64,000 nt of DNA from Rickettsiales bacterium. Its GTDB lineage: Bacteria > Pseudomonadota > Alphaproteobacteria > Rickettsiales > UBA1997. Below the pieces are notes generated by a model. It did no database searches. It saw only the letters and a program-made list of their open reading frames with translations, and was not told where the DNA came from. A program made the position numbers and the translations under genes. The stretch is taken from positions 1-64,000 of the forward strand of contig JAFVEQ010000001.1 of the NCBI GenBank assembly GCA_017475895.1. Reading direction: 5' to 3'. Position 1 is the first letter of the stretch. Every line of letters starts with the position of its first letter. Positions 1 to 9,756 of this stretch are shown here, in pieces.

Positions 1-379
1 AGAATAAGAAAAAGATAATAAAAGAATAATAATAAATTAGAATTAATAAACTTAAATTATGTTGATATTATTGAATGTATTAATGTAATTTAATCATTTG
101 AAAGGGATATAAAAGAGAATAAAAAGAGAATAAAAAGAGAATAAAAAAGGAATAAAAACAGAATTAAATAAGAACAAAAAAAGAAGTAATAAATATTACA
201 TATTCATCAAAAAAAGTGTTGATTTTTAACCTTGGTTTAGAACAAACAGATTGGGGTTGGGAAAATGGCGTAAATGGGGTGTTGGTGAAGGGTATGGAGA
301 CCCACCACCACACTAAAAAAGAGATAAAGTATTCTCAGGTAATATTTTTGAAAAAAATATTTACAAAATATTAAAAAAC
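1..379. other. Gene-free AT-rich left edge with phased A-tract repeats
   Basis: No convincing coding region is seen here. Positions 111-165 hold five tandem 11-bp units of the form AAAAGAGAATA, the last two slightly diverged, so A-tracts recur once per helical turn. Positions 279-313 can fold into a bulged hairpin built from GTGT/ACAC, TGGT/ACCA and GGGT/ACCC, inside an unusually G-rich stretch (about 250-300) for this genome. The minus-strand aminotransferase ends at 380, so part of this may be its 3' region. Confidence 0.5.
111..165. repeat. Five 11-bp tandem A-tract repeats
   Basis: Units start at 111, 122, 133, 144 and 155. The first three are identical (AAAAGAGAATA); the fourth and fifth differ at one or two bases. 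The period equals one DNA turn, which is expected to bend the helix. No open frame uses them. Confidence 0.8.
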
Positions 380-1573
380 TTATATAAGTGCTTTTTCTAT
401 CAGTTTTATCCCTCTTTCCAATTCCTCAAAAGAACAGGCAAAACATATTCTAAACGAGTTATTTAAAGCAAATGAACTACCGGGTGTGGTGGCAACTCCA
501 TTTTGTAGGAGGTATTCACATACACTTCTATCGCTTTCATAGTTTTTATTATTTTTATATTTTTCCTCTAGCTTAGAATAATCGACCATAACATATAAAG
601 CACCGTCTGGTTTTATTGCACTCAAACCATCTATTTTGTTTATGTAGTCGCAGACAAAATCTCTATTTTTCTTCAATCTATTTAATAGTGTTTCAAAATA
701 TCCGGATAAATCCTTTTTCATCATTTTCTTTGCCAACAATTGCGCTATATTGTTTACACACGAATTTATTAAAGCCTGACTACCATAAACCCTTGATATC
801 AATTCCTGATTATGCGTTAAAACATAAGCTATTCTGTCCCCGGCCATGGATAAATTCTTTGAAAAACCATTAAACACAACTATTTGTTTTCTGGTTTCTG
901 GATTATTTGTAGCCTCAACAACACTACAAACTCTTTCATCTGTGTAATGTATATCGGTGTATATTTCGTCCGACATAATTATCATTTGTGGATGTTTCTC
1001 GATAATCTTCAGTAATTCATTTAATTCGTTTTTTGTATAGATGGCACCGGTTGGATTTCCTGGATTTGTTATAACCACAGCCTTTGTTTTATTTGTGATA
1101 AATTTTTCAAGTATTTCCGGAGTCAGCTTGTAGTTATTTTCCGGTTTCGTATCGGCCACAACAGCAACCGCATTGAAATTTTCTAACATATTAAAATATG
1201 TAACCCAAGTACCTCTGGGTATTATGACTTCGTCCCCCTGATTTAAAATCGCATTGAATACGTGATATATTCCGGATCTTGTACCACTGACCATTGTAAT
1301 TTCTTTCTCCACATCATACACCACACCACTGGTTTTTTGTATTTTGTCCACTATAAGTTTTCTTAATTCAGCATCACCTTTAATATTAGTATAGTGGTTA
1401 GAACCATCAAATTCTTCATCTGTTATTTCGTTTATTTTGATTGGTCTATCGGTATCCAAATTACCTATGTTTAACTTTACTATATTTCTACCCTCTTTCT
1501 GAAGCTCTATAATTCTTCTGTTTATTAAATCTATGTCGGATGGAGTAATTTTTCTGTTTGCAAATTCTATCAT
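380..1573 (-). CDS. PLP-dependent class I/II aminotransferase (AspC/AAT-like)
   Basis: A 397-residue fold-type I aminotransferase, transferring an amino group between an amino acid and a 2-oxo acid with pyridoxal phosphate. NPGNPTG lies at 170-176, the cofactor-ring Asp motif DEIY at 202-205, and the Schiff-base lysine is K239 in NGFSKN, followed by the phosphate-binding R247. A C-terminal FRICFA segment fits the substrate-carboxylate arginine. Length is normal for aspartate/aromatic/alanine-type enzymes. It lies about 60 bp downstream of the adenylyltransferase on the same strand and may share its transcript. Substrate specificity cannot be told from motifs alone. Confidence 0.85.
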   Translation of the reverse strand: MIEFANRKITPSDIDLINRRIIELQKEGRNIVKLNIGNLDTDRPIKINEITDEEFDGSNHYTNIKGDAELRKLIVDKIQKTSGVVYDVEKEITMVSGTRSGIYHVFNAILNQGDEVIIPRGTWVTYFNMLENFNAVAVVADTKPENNYKLTPEILEKFITNKTKAVVITNPGNPTGAIYTKNELNELLKIIEKHPQMIIMSDEIYTDIHYTDERVCSVVEATNNPETRKQIVVFNGFSKNLSMAGDRIAYVLTHNQELISRVYGSQALINSCVNNIAQLLAKKMMKKDLSGYFETLLNRLKKNRDFVCDYINKIDGLSAIKPDGALYVMVDYSKLEEKYKNNKNYESDRSVCEYLLQNGVATTPGSSFALNNSFRICFACSFEELERGIKLIEKALI

Positions 1574-1635
1574 TATTATTCACTTTATTTATTAATTTAT
1601 TCAAGTTTACAATAGTAATTTAAATTTTCAAACAA

Positions 1636-2172
1636 TTAATTAATATCGTCAAAAATACCAAAAAGTTTTTCTAAATATTCAATATTTTGTGATGGTATAA
1701 ATTTTTTCCAATTTTCATCACCGCTTCTAACCATCTCTCTTATTTCTGTAGCAGAAATGTTGCAATTCCCAACCTGTTTACTCCTGTCGACATTTACTAT
1801 TTTAAAATCGCCTCTGTTCAGATAACTTTCATTTACTTTATCACCACAGTAGTATACATCGGCCATACCAAATCTACCATTTTTCACCAGATTGACCACA
1901 GAATTGTACCAAATATCATCATTGCCAACATCATCCATTCCTAAAATTTCAATGTCATTAGATCTACTGTTGTCTCTGTAGATATTTTCGATCATAAGTT
2001 TACGTTCCTGAAAAGTAAAAGGATTTCTAACTGTTCTACTTTCCTGTTTCGATCCAATGACAATTGAAATTTTTTTACATTCCATCAGCATCCTATCAAT
2101 GATGAGTCTATGACCATTATGCAGTGGTTGTATTCTCATCACAGCAAAACCGTGTTGAAATTTAAACATCAT
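1636..2172 (-). CDS. Nicotinamide-nucleotide adenylyltransferase-like nucleotidyltransferase
   Basis: A 178-residue protein of the nucleotidyltransferase alpha/beta-phosphodiesterase superfamily. The HxGH signature is HNGH at 18-21, preceded by the MRIQPLHNGH context typical of NadM/NadR-type NMN adenylyltransferases. The second signature, ISATEIR, lies near 140 and contacts ATP phosphates. It probably makes NAD from NMN and ATP. The start has two adjacent Met codons. It follows pepA by 9 bp, so the two are likely co-transcribed. A related pyrophosphorylase of another substrate cannot be fully excluded. Confidence 0.75.
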   Translation of the reverse strand: MMFKFQHGFAVMRIQPLHNGHRLIIDRMLMECKKISIVIGSKQESRTVRNPFTFQERKLMIENIYRDNSRSNDIEILGMDDVGNDDIWYNSVVNLVKNGRFGMADVYYCGDKVNESYLNRGDFKIVNVDRSKQVGNCNISATEIREMVRSGDENWKKFIPSQNIEYLEKLFGIFDDIN

Positions 2173-2181
2173 AGAACGAAA

Positions 2182-3651
2182 TTATTTTTCGTAGTACTTA
2201 CAAATTAAATTATTTAAAAGTCTAACACCATAACCGGTGGCTCCATCATTAACGGTATAAATACCCTTGGCTCCGTAGGATTCCGCACTTGTCAAAAATA
2301 CTGTTCCGGCTATGTCGATGTGCGCCCATTTTTTGTGTTTATTTATAAACCTTTGTAAAAATTGAGCTGCAGTTATGGCACCGGCAAGTCGAACACCGGA
2401 TATATTTTTAACATCTGCAACGCTTGAATTCATCATTTTATCATAGGCACTACCCAACTCACCCAATGGTAACCTCCAGGTATTTTCATTAACCTCTTTG
2501 GAGGACTTACTAATTTCTTCTGCTAATTTGTCGTTGTTTGTGAATACTCCAGCATTAACTGACCCTAAGGCAACACAGCAGGCACCGGTCAATGTAGCCA
2601 AATCAATTACAACTGTAGGATTAAAATTTGTAACGGCGTAATATAATTCATCGGCTAAAATTAATCTCCCTTCCGCATCGGTACACAAAATTTCAACAGT
2701 TTGCTTTGACATACTCTCAACCACATCCCCCGGTTTTACAGCACTTCCAGATGGCATATTTTCAACCAAACCAATAACACCAACAGCATTAACTTTTGCT
2801 TTTCTTTGAGCCAATAACTTCATTGTTGCAACCACAACAGCGGAACCGGCCATATCGCTTTTCATGTCGTACATCGATTGATCCGGCTTCAATGATAAAC
2901 CACCACTGTCAAATGTAATTCCCTTACCAACAAATGCGACCGGATTTTCAAATTTTTTTAGACCCTGCCACTTTAATACAACTAATTTTGATTCGTATAC
3001 ACTACCCTGCCCCACAGCTAACAATGAATTCATGCCAAGATCAGCCATTTCATCTTCACCTAAAATTTCCACATCTAAACCATAATCCACTAACTGTTCA
3101 CATATTTCAGAATAGGTATCAGGATTTATGACGTTTGCAGGTTCATTCACTAGGTTTCTGCAGAAAAACACATTTTCTTTTATAACCAGAAAATCTTTGT
3201 AATTCTTTTCCATGTTTTTGACGTTGTCAGCAACAACTGCGACACTTTCTAATTTTATAGATTTTTCCTCCTGTTTTTCAGGTAAAAAGTACTTATTAAA
3301 ACTATAGTTACTCAGCTCCAATCCCACCAACACATTAAACATTTTGGTATCTAAATCGTTTTTACCATCATAAACTAATGTAATATTTTTAAATTTATTC
3401 TTTTCAACGTACTTCAAAATTATGTTTCCAACGTGTTCCAGCTTAGCCACATCCAAATGTTTTTCTTCACCAAGCCCAATGGCTACAGACATATTTTTAC
3501 TTTTTTCATCATAAAACAAAAACGTCTCACCGTATTCATTTTTAAATTCTTTTTTATCTAGTTTTAATGGATTATTTTCCTTTGTAATTAAATGAATTAT
3601 TACGCTCTTATTGTCAATTTTGGCTTTTTTATCTACAATTTTTACCTTCAT
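2182..3651 (-). CDS. pepA: Leucyl aminopeptidase (M17 family)
   Basis: A 489-residue cytosolic M17 metallo-aminopeptidase that removes N-terminal residues from peptides. The catalytic half carries the metal-binding VGKGITFDSGGLSLKP segment (around 240-255) and the family signature with TDAEGRLILADEL near 322-335, where Asp and Glu bind two metal ions. The N-terminal third is divergent, as usual. It sits between dnaE and the adenylyltransferase gene on the minus strand, with about 75 bp to dnaE. Confidence 0.92.
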   Translation of the reverse strand: MKVKIVDKKAKIDNKSVIIHLITKENNPLKLDKKEFKNEYGETFLFYDEKSKNMSVAIGLGEEKHLDVAKLEHVGNIILKYVEKNKFKNITLVYDGKNDLDTKMFNVLVGLELSNYSFNKYFLPEKQEEKSIKLESVAVVADNVKNMEKNYKDFLVIKENVFFCRNLVNEPANVINPDTYSEICEQLVDYGLDVEILGEDEMADLGMNSLLAVGQGSVYESKLVVLKWQGLKKFENPVAFVGKGITFDSGGLSLKPDQSMYDMKSDMAGSAVVVATMKLLAQRKAKVNAVGVIGLVENMPSGSAVKPGDVVESMSKQTVEILCTDAEGRLILADELYYAVTNFNPTVVIDLATLTGACCVALGSVNAGVFTNNDKLAEEISKSSKEVNENTWRLPLGELGSAYDKMMNSSVADVKNISGVRLAGAITAAQFLQRFINKHKKWAHIDIAGTVFLTSAESYGAKGIYTVNDGATGYGVRLLNNLICKYYEK

Positions 3652-3725
3652 ATCAATCCTGTTGTTTTTATATATCTATATTACAATATAAAAAATAATT
3701 TTAAAGAAAAATTGTTTTTAAAAAA

Positions 3726-6700
3726 TTACTGAACATCCACACTATCAACACCGTAGGTGTTTTTGATTCTATCCACTACTAAATCAGTGATAACATACTC
3801 ATTTGGTAATTCGATTTTATTTTCATCAACTACAATCATAACTTTTGTATACTTTTCTACATTATTTTTCTTCGCATTACCTAAAATAAACTGTAAATCC
3901 GTTAAACAAGCTCGACTCGAAATGTGTATTGTTATATTATCTAAAATAATATGTTTTTCAACTTCACTAATGGTAACATCTACCGCCCCCTCAGTCACCT
4001 TCACACTAATATCATTAACACCTTTACCACCACCGTTGTCACCGCTATTTTTATTGTTATTTCTAAAGTCTCCAGCTGTTCGTCTCTTTATGACCCTAAC
4101 TTTTTCAGCACCGTCCGGTGTATTTTTTATAAAATCATCCAGAAGCCAAAAATCTCTAATACTAATTCTTGTGCCTGAGTCATCCTTTCTGACTATACAT
4201 TCACAAACTATTTGTCTGTGCTCTTTATCATCCAACCAATCCTTATGTTGTGTAATTAAATCACCATTAAACAGCGACAGCTCAACAAGTCCCGTAGGAT
4301 CAGACAAAGATATGTAAGCATATCTGCCTTTATCACTAGATTTTATAGATGTGGATATTATAACACCAGCCATTTTTATTATTGAATTATCAACAATATC
4401 GTTTTCCACGTCACCAAAAAACGTTATACCTTTTCTTATTAAACTGTCCTTTATAACATCCAATGGGTGATTTTCCAGATAAAAACCAAAGGCCTCAAAT
4501 TCCCTTTGAAACTTATCCATACCAAACCAATCATCGGTATTTACAAGTTTCGGTAACATGGTATCATTACCATCAAAACCATCAAATAGACTAAATTGAC
4601 TGCTATTTTTTTCATCCTCACAGGTTTTAGCATATAAACTCAATATTTCACAGGAATCGCTTATTTGCTTTCTATTGTTGTGGATACAATCAAAACTTCC
4701 GGATTTTGCCAAAGATTCTATGGTTTTTTTGTTAACTACACTAGGCCCCATCCTTTTACAAAAATCAAATATATCCTTAAAGCCACCATTCTCCTTTCTT
4801 TCAACCATAAGAGCTTCCATTATATCCAAACCAACACCCTTAACAGCCGTTAATCCATATCGCAAAGCCAATTCTTTACCGTTAAAGTAATATTCTTCTG
4901 TTTTATTTTTTTCACCATTAACATCTATTAACTCCACCTTAAAAAGCGCGTCCGATTTATTTACATCTGGTGGTAAAATTTTTATTTTATGTTTTTTAAT
5001 GTCCTGCAGATAATAGTTTATTTTATCTGTATCGTGTATTTCCATATTTAATGTGGATGTCATAAATTCAACAGGATAGTAGGTTTTCAGGTATGCAGTC
5101 TGGTAGGTTATAACAGCATAGGCGGCGGCATGTGCTTTATTAAAACCATATTCAGCAAATTTTGCCAATAGATCAAATATTTCATTACTTAATTTTTCAT
5201 CTATGTTACTAAAATTTTTACATCCCTCAACAAAAATACCCCTTTGTCGCGCCATTTCCTCTTTTATTTTCTTTCCCATTGCCCTTCTCAGAAGATCAGC
5301 ACCACCCAAAGTATAACCAGCCAGAGCCTTAGCTATATCCATAACCTGTTCCTGATAAACTATTATACCATAGGTATTTTTTAAAATCGGCTCCATCTTT
5401 GGATGCATATACTCAATGGGTTCAACACCGTGTTTTCTTTTTATATAGGTTGGTATGTTATCCATTGGACCAGGTCTATATAGAGAAATTAAAGCTATTA
5501 TATCCTCAATACTGTCCGGTTTGATTTGCTTTAACATACCTATCATACCGCTAGATTCGATTTGAAATACAGCAAGAGAATCGGCATTTTTTAAAAGTTC
5601 AAATGTTTTTTTATCATCCAATCTTATATTATCAATATCTATATCAATACCTCTTATATCCTTCACAAAATCTATAGCATCCTTTATTACGGTTAAAGTT
5701 TTTAACCCCAAGAAGTCAAACTTTACAAGTCCAACCTCCTCACAATAGTGTTTATCATACTGCACCACCGGCATTTCCGCCTCGTCATCAAAGTACAACG
5801 GGCAAATCTGCTCCAGCGGTTTATCACCTATAACTATTCCGGCAGCATGAATTGAAGAATGTCTATTTAGTCCTTCGAGTAGTATTGCTACATCAAAAAG
5901 TCTTGATATTTCAGCATCACTTTGCCTTTTTAGTCGTAGATCCTCATCCAATTCCAACGCCTCCTCCAATGTTGAATCAAATGGAATAACTTTACTTATT
6001 TTATCAACCTCTGTGTATCCCATGCCAAGCACTCTACCAACATCCTTTACCACCGCCTTCGCCTGCAACTTTCCGAATGTCACAATTTGTGCCACCATAT
6101 CCTTTCCGTACTTATTTTGTACATATTCAATACTTCTGGCTCTGCCTCTTTGGCAAAAATCGACATCAAAATCCGGCATAGAAACACGCTCAGGATTTAA
6201 AAATCGCTCAAAAAACAAACTAAATTTTATCGGATCAAGATTCGTAATTTTCATGGACCATGCCACAACAGAACCAGCACCAGAACCTCTACCAGGACCT
6301 ATAGGGACTCCGTGTGTCTTACTCCAAACTATAAAATCAGCAACTATTAAAAAATAGCCTGGGAAATCCATTTGTATTATAACTCCCAGCTCAAATTCCA
6401 ATTGCTTGAAATATTCCTCTCTAACTCTCTGCTGTTCTTCTGGATCTGTTATGTTGTCGTTTATAAACTTTTGTTTCAGTCTTTCCTCTAGTCCCTTCCT
6501 TGATAGTCTTATTAACTCATCAGCTTCACTAACACCTTCCGGCAAGTCAAAATGCGGTAAAGTCGGCTTTCTTTTGTAGGCCATTGTTGACACTTTCTTG
6601 GCTATACTAATGGTATTCTCAATGGCCTCCGGAATGTCATAAAACAATTCCTCCATTTCGTCTTCACTTTTGAAGTAATGTTCGGGGGTTAATCTCGCCC

Positions 6701-7421
6701 TACTCTTATCACCCACATAGCCACCACTGGCTATACAAGATAAAGCATCTTGTGCATCAAACATGTCTTTTCTTATAAAATAGCAATCATTTGTGGCAAC
6801 CAACGGAACATTGTATTTATATGCCAGATCAACAAATTGTTGTTCGGTTGCTATTTCATTTTCCCAACCGTGCCTCTGCAGTTCAATGTAAAAATCGTCT
6901 CTGAATATATCACGCAATATTTTTGTTATATTCTCACTAGCCTCTTTATCATTTCGTAAAATTGCTTGACCTATGGCCCCCTGAAAACCACCCGAAAGCA
7001 TTATTATGCCACCACTTTTGGCCTTCATGTCCTCAAATTTTATGTGTGGTTTTATACCAGATTCTCTTTTTAGATAGCTTTGACTTAAAAGTGAAATTAG
7101 GTTTAAAAACCCCTCGTCCGTTTTTGCTATCAAAACAGCTTTACAAAAGTTGCTTTCCCTTTCGCTAACCGTTTGACAAACTGTACTCTTTGCCAACAGT
7201 TCGTTAAAGTCTATTACAGTTTCACATCCTATTATTGGTTGTATTCCAGCTTTTGTACATATCTCTGAAAATTCCAGAACACCAAACATATTGTGACTAT
7301 CGGTTATGGTCAGGGCCGGTATGCCATTTTCTTTTGCTAATGCAACCAGTTTTTTCATTTTTATGGCACCACTACACAACGAATACTCTGTGTGATTTCG
7401 TAGATGTATGAATTTTGCCAT
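3726..7421 (-). CDS. dnaE: DNA polymerase III alpha subunit
   Basis: The replicative polymerase catalytic subunit, 1231 residues, slightly longer than the usual 1160-1180. The N-terminal PHP domain begins with HLRNHTEYS and keeps TDSHNMFG, so its metal-binding residues look largely intact, unlike in E. coli. The palm carries PMPDFDVDF with the catalytic aspartates. A helix-hairpin-helix region, an OB-fold and a C-terminal tau-binding-like region follow. The extra length is partly an Asn/Gly-rich linker near residue 1120. A TTGCTT/TTTAAT promoter with a 16-bp spacer lies upstream at 7450-7477. Confidence 0.96.
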   Translation of the reverse strand: MAKFIHLRNHTEYSLCSGAIKMKKLVALAKENGIPALTITDSHNMFGVLEFSEICTKAGIQPIIGCETVIDFNELLAKSTVCQTVSERESNFCKAVLIAKTDEGFLNLISLLSQSYLKRESGIKPHIKFEDMKAKSGGIIMLSGGFQGAIGQAILRNDKEASENITKILRDIFRDDFYIELQRHGWENEIATEQQFVDLAYKYNVPLVATNDCYFIRKDMFDAQDALSCIASGGYVGDKSRARLTPEHYFKSEDEMEELFYDIPEAIENTISIAKKVSTMAYKRKPTLPHFDLPEGVSEADELIRLSRKGLEERLKQKFINDNITDPEEQQRVREEYFKQLEFELGVIIQMDFPGYFLIVADFIVWSKTHGVPIGPGRGSGAGSVVAWSMKITNLDPIKFSLFFERFLNPERVSMPDFDVDFCQRGRARSIEYVQNKYGKDMVAQIVTFGKLQAKAVVKDVGRVLGMGYTEVDKISKVIPFDSTLEEALELDEDLRLKRQSDAEISRLFDVAILLEGLNRHSSIHAAGIVIGDKPLEQICPLYFDDEAEMPVVQYDKHYCEEVGLVKFDFLGLKTLTVIKDAIDFVKDIRGIDIDIDNIRLDDKKTFELLKNADSLAVFQIESSGMIGMLKQIKPDSIEDIIALISLYRPGPMDNIPTYIKRKHGVEPIEYMHPKMEPILKNTYGIIVYQEQVMDIAKALAGYTLGGADLLRRAMGKKIKEEMARQRGIFVEGCKNFSNIDEKLSNEIFDLLAKFAEYGFNKAHAAAYAVITYQTAYLKTYYPVEFMTSTLNMEIHDTDKINYYLQDIKKHKIKILPPDVNKSDALFKVELIDVNGEKNKTEEYYFNGKELALRYGLTAVKGVGLDIMEALMVERKENGGFKDIFDFCKRMGPSVVNKKTIESLAKSGSFDCIHNNRKQISDSCEILSLYAKTCEDEKNSSQFSLFDGFDGNDTMLPKLVNTDDWFGMDKFQREFEAFGFYLENHPLDVIKDSLIRKGITFFGDVENDIVDNSIIKMAGVIISTSIKSSDKGRYAYISLSDPTGLVELSLFNGDLITQHKDWLDDKEHRQIVCECIVRKDDSGTRISIRDFWLLDDFIKNTPDGAEKVRVIKRRTAGDFRNNNKNSGDNGGGKGVNDISVKVTEGAVDVTISEVEKHIILDNITIHISSRACLTDLQFILGNAKKNNVEKYTKVMIVVDENKIELPNEYVITDLVVDRIKNTYGVDSVDVQ

Positions 7422-7449
7422 TTATTAATGAAAATATGTTGTTTTCTCT

Positions 7450-7477
7450 ATTAAAATATATTTTTTTAAAAAAGCAA
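7450..7477 (-). promoter_or_regulatory. Predicted sigma70-type promoter of dnaE
   Basis: On the minus strand, TTGCTT (7472-7477) and TTTAAT (7450-7455) are separated by 16 bp made of a T-run followed by an A-run. The start would lie about 20 nt before the dnaE ATG. Confidence 0.55.
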
Positions 7478-7493
7478 ATGAATTGAAAATAAC

Positions 7494-7521
7494 TTGAATT
7501 TTTTTAATCGTACGATACATT
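7494..7521 (+). promoter_or_regulatory. Predicted promoter of the polysaccharide deacetylase
   Basis: TTGAAT (7494-7499) and TACATT (7516-7521) with a 16-bp spacer, about 20 bp before the ATG at 7542. It is divergent from the dnaE promoter. Confidence 0.45.
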
Positions 7522-7541
7522 AACCAAAGACATCATTTAAA

Positions 7542-8465
7542 ATGCAATCATTTATGACAAATTTTATCGGTTATATAATTGCCCTACATAACATAGAACC
7601 ATACTCGCCAAAATATAGTTGTTCTACTTTATACTCAAATATAACAATAACTCCTGAATTTTTGGTGGATTTTATAAAAGATGTAAAAAATAATGGTTTT
7701 CACTTCGTCAGTATGGAACAATTCTTGTACGATAAAAAAAATGATATTAATACAAAAGATGTACTGATAACTATAGATGACGGATGGAAAGGCGTGTATA
7801 AATATGCGTTTCCTATATTTAAGGAATATAATATTCCATTTCTATTTTATTTAGCTACAGACATGATAGAAAATGGTTTTTTACACTGTGATTATGCCGA
7901 ACTTGATGGCATGAACATTTTACTTGATTATACACTGCAACATGAAAGTAACACGGAAAAACAAGAACAATTATTCAATAAACTGTGGAAAAAATTTGAA
8001 CATATAAAAAAACTACTACCATTTTTAAACGGGCATATCATCATGAAATGCCTACTAAAAACCAACATAGATTTTGACAAATACAAGGTTGAAAGCATTT
8101 GCAGCATTGAAGAATTAAAGGAAATGTCAAAAGATAAACTTTGTGAAATCGGTTCACATACCCATAATCATCTAAAGATGGTGAAATTGAATAATAAAAA
8201 AATACAACAGCAACACATTAAAAGCATTGATTTCGTAGAAAATTACATCGAGGCAAAATGCAGACATTTTTCCTTCCCCTACGGAAGATTTAACGACGAC
8301 AATATAAAAATGGTTAAACAGTACTACAACAGTGCCTGTATAACAATACCGGAATTCTACAATGGAGATTTAAAACAATATAGAATAACAAAAAATACCG
8401 ACAACTACAAGATGCCAAGATTACTTTACAACATGAAAATGAAAGTTGAAGATATGTTCATTTAA
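7542..8465 (+). CDS. Polysaccharide deacetylase (NodB-like, CE4)
   Basis: A 307-residue carbohydrate-esterase-4 protein that removes N-acetyl groups from a glycan. The TIDDG motif puts the catalytic and metal-binding aspartates at D79-D80. The metal His pair is in GSHTHNH (H206 and H210), and the FPYGRFND segment near 245 matches the conserved RxPYG-type region. There is no clear signal peptide or membrane anchor, so it may act on a cytoplasmic or lipid-linked sugar. It is convergent with the glycosyltransferase-like gene (6-bp gap), suggesting a small surface-glycan locus. A start at the internal Met (position 5) is also possible. Confidence 0.85.
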   Translation: MQSFMTNFIGYIIALHNIEPYSPKYSCSTLYSNITITPEFLVDFIKDVKNNGFHFVSMEQFLYDKKNDINTKDVLITIDDGWKGVYKYAFPIFKEYNIPFLFYLATDMIENGFLHCDYAELDGMNILLDYTLQHESNTEKQEQLFNKLWKKFEHIKKLLPFLNGHIIMKCLLKTNIDFDKYKVESICSIEELKEMSKDKLCEIGSHTHNHLKMVKLNNKKIQQQHIKSIDFVENYIEAKCRHFSFPYGRFNDDNIKMVKQYYNSACITIPEFYNGDLKQYRITKNTDNYKMPRLLYNMKMKVEDMFI

Positions 8466-8471
8466 TTGCAA

Positions 8472-9311
8472 CTATCTATCAATTCTGTTGTGGGTAAATA
8501 TTCCATCACACACGCCTATTTTAAAATGCTGTTTTCTCCACCAGCGACAATTTAAAGGTTTTTCTAAATCCTGAAAACCATAAACAGTTCTCGATGACGG
8601 ATGTTTATCCGCATAGTCTAATAGTTCCAAAAACAATTTTTTTGAAATCAATGTAGGATTATTAGTCCAATTTAACACACATGAATCCACTATATATGTA
8701 TTTTCGTCGTATTTTTTAATATATTTGCAAATCTGTTCTGGATTCTGTTCTATGTAAAGAGATCTTGCACTAATTTTAATAGCCTTTAGTGGACGAATAT
8801 ATTTTATTAATTTATTCGTCTTTACAATTTTATTATAATCTACAAAATCCTTGTGTATCTGTTTTGGCACAAACATTTTTGTATACTTTTTCACATCCTC
8901 GAAAGGTTCACCTGCCCTAAAACGAGACCGTAATCTCATCATATCAATTTTACCGTCTTCAATAAGTTTTATTGATTTTTTTAACGTTTCCAACATATAA
9001 TTTACGTCATATAGAGGAATAAAATCATTTTCTAGATACAATATATAGTCGCTTTTCATATTTTCCACAACCCATCTTATGCCGGCCTGTATTCCGATAT
9101 TTTCCTCTCTGTACTGGTAATTAACACCATATTTTTCAGCTATTTCTTTATCTCTATTACAAAATGTTTGGAAAAATACCTTAACCTCCGAAAGATGTTT
9201 AAATAAATTTTTGTTACCACTGTAGTGGCCTAATGTGTTATCTATCGTGTTATAGGCTTTAAAGGATAAAATACCAAGAGATATAGGTAATACTTCTGCT
9301 ACACTTTCCAT
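8472..9311 (-). CDS. Glycosyltransferase-like protein (GT-A fold, family 2-like)
   Basis: A 279-residue protein whose N-terminal half resembles GT-A glycosyltransferases: a short beta-strand start (ISLGILSFKAY), a motif pattern NIGIQAGIRWVVEN, and a putative metal/nucleotide-sugar acidic motif ENDF at 94-97. The C-terminal half contains aromatic and basic patches (for example CRWWRKQHFK) typical of acceptor-binding regions. There are no membrane segments. Donor and acceptor are unknown. Its neighbour is a polysaccharide deacetylase on the opposite strand. Confidence 0.6.
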   Translation of the reverse strand: MESVAEVLPISLGILSFKAYNTIDNTLGHYSGNKNLFKHLSEVKVFFQTFCNRDKEIAEKYGVNYQYREENIGIQAGIRWVVENMKSDYILYLENDFIPLYDVNYMLETLKKSIKLIEDGKIDMMRLRSRFRAGEPFEDVKKYTKMFVPKQIHKDFVDYNKIVKTNKLIKYIRPLKAIKISARSLYIEQNPEQICKYIKKYDENTYIVDSCVLNWTNNPTLISKKLFLELLDYADKHPSSRTVYGFQDLEKPLNCRWWRKQHFKIGVCDGIFTHNRIDR

Positions 9312-9348
9312 TTTATTGTTTTTTAATAACCGTTATGTATTGGTAATA

Positions 9349-9376
9349 TTAATAATGTACTTTTTTAAAAAAGCAA
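9349..9376 (-). promoter_or_regulatory. Predicted promoter of the glycosyltransferase-like gene
   Basis: Minus-strand TTGCTT (9371-9376) and TATTAA (9349-9354) with a 16-bp T-run/A-run spacer, nearly identical in design to the dnaE promoter. Confidence 0.5.
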
Positions 9377-9411
9377 TGGATTAGCAAAATGTTCACGGTC
9401 AATAAAAAAAC

Positions 9412-9439
9412 TTGAAAAAAAAATATTATCCCCTATAAT
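9412..9439 (+). promoter_or_regulatory. Predicted promoter of the 93-residue ORF
   Basis: TTGAAA (9412-9417) and a perfect TATAAT (9434-9439) with a 16-bp spacer, about 30 bp before the ATG at 9469. Confidence 0.6.
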
Positions 9440-9468
9440 AAAGAAAACAAATGTTATGAGGTATTTAT

Positions 9469-9750
9469 ATGGCTCGACAAACATTCTGGAGATGTAACAA
9501 CGATGCAACAACAATCTTTAAAGGAAACAATTTTATCATATCAGATGGCGACACAAAGGTTTTGACAAATAAACCATCAATGGTAGACGTAGACCAGTTC
9601 CTCGATGCACTTAAGGACACAGTGGGTGTAAGAGATTTAAACGGAGCATTAAGTAAAGACGGCGAAATTGCAGGAATGGCAGGCGACATACCAGCTATAA
9701 CCGGCCTAGGCGTGAAGCCAAAAAATTTGGGTGGAGTAGGTTTTAGTTGA
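9469..9750 (+). CDS. Small protein of unknown function
   Basis: A 93-residue ORF with its own good promoter and a modest ribosome-binding site (TGAGGT). The N-terminus begins MARQTFWRCNNDATTIF. The C-terminus is Gly-rich, with repeated GL/GV motifs and no charge bias. There are no membrane segments. It ends 6 bp from the convergent NlpC/P60 gene, so it may belong to the same phage-derived locus. No family is recognised. Confidence 0.6.
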   Translation: MARQTFWRCNNDATTIFKGNNFIISDGDTKVLTNKPSMVDVDQFLDALKDTVGVRDLNGALSKDGEIAGMAGDIPAITGLGVKPKNLGGVGFS

Positions 9751-9756
9751 ATAGAC

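Noticed and set aside
240..316. tmRNA, SRP RNA or RNase P RNA in the G-rich left edge
   Set aside because: None of the conserved core motifs of these RNAs could be found on either strand; only a single bulged hairpin is supported.
3757..4317. Plus-strand open frame of 186 residues opposite dnaE
   Set aside because: It lies wholly antisense to the conserved dnaE C-terminal region, has a Ser/Phe/Leu-rich composition typical of an antisense shadow, and has no ribosome-binding site.
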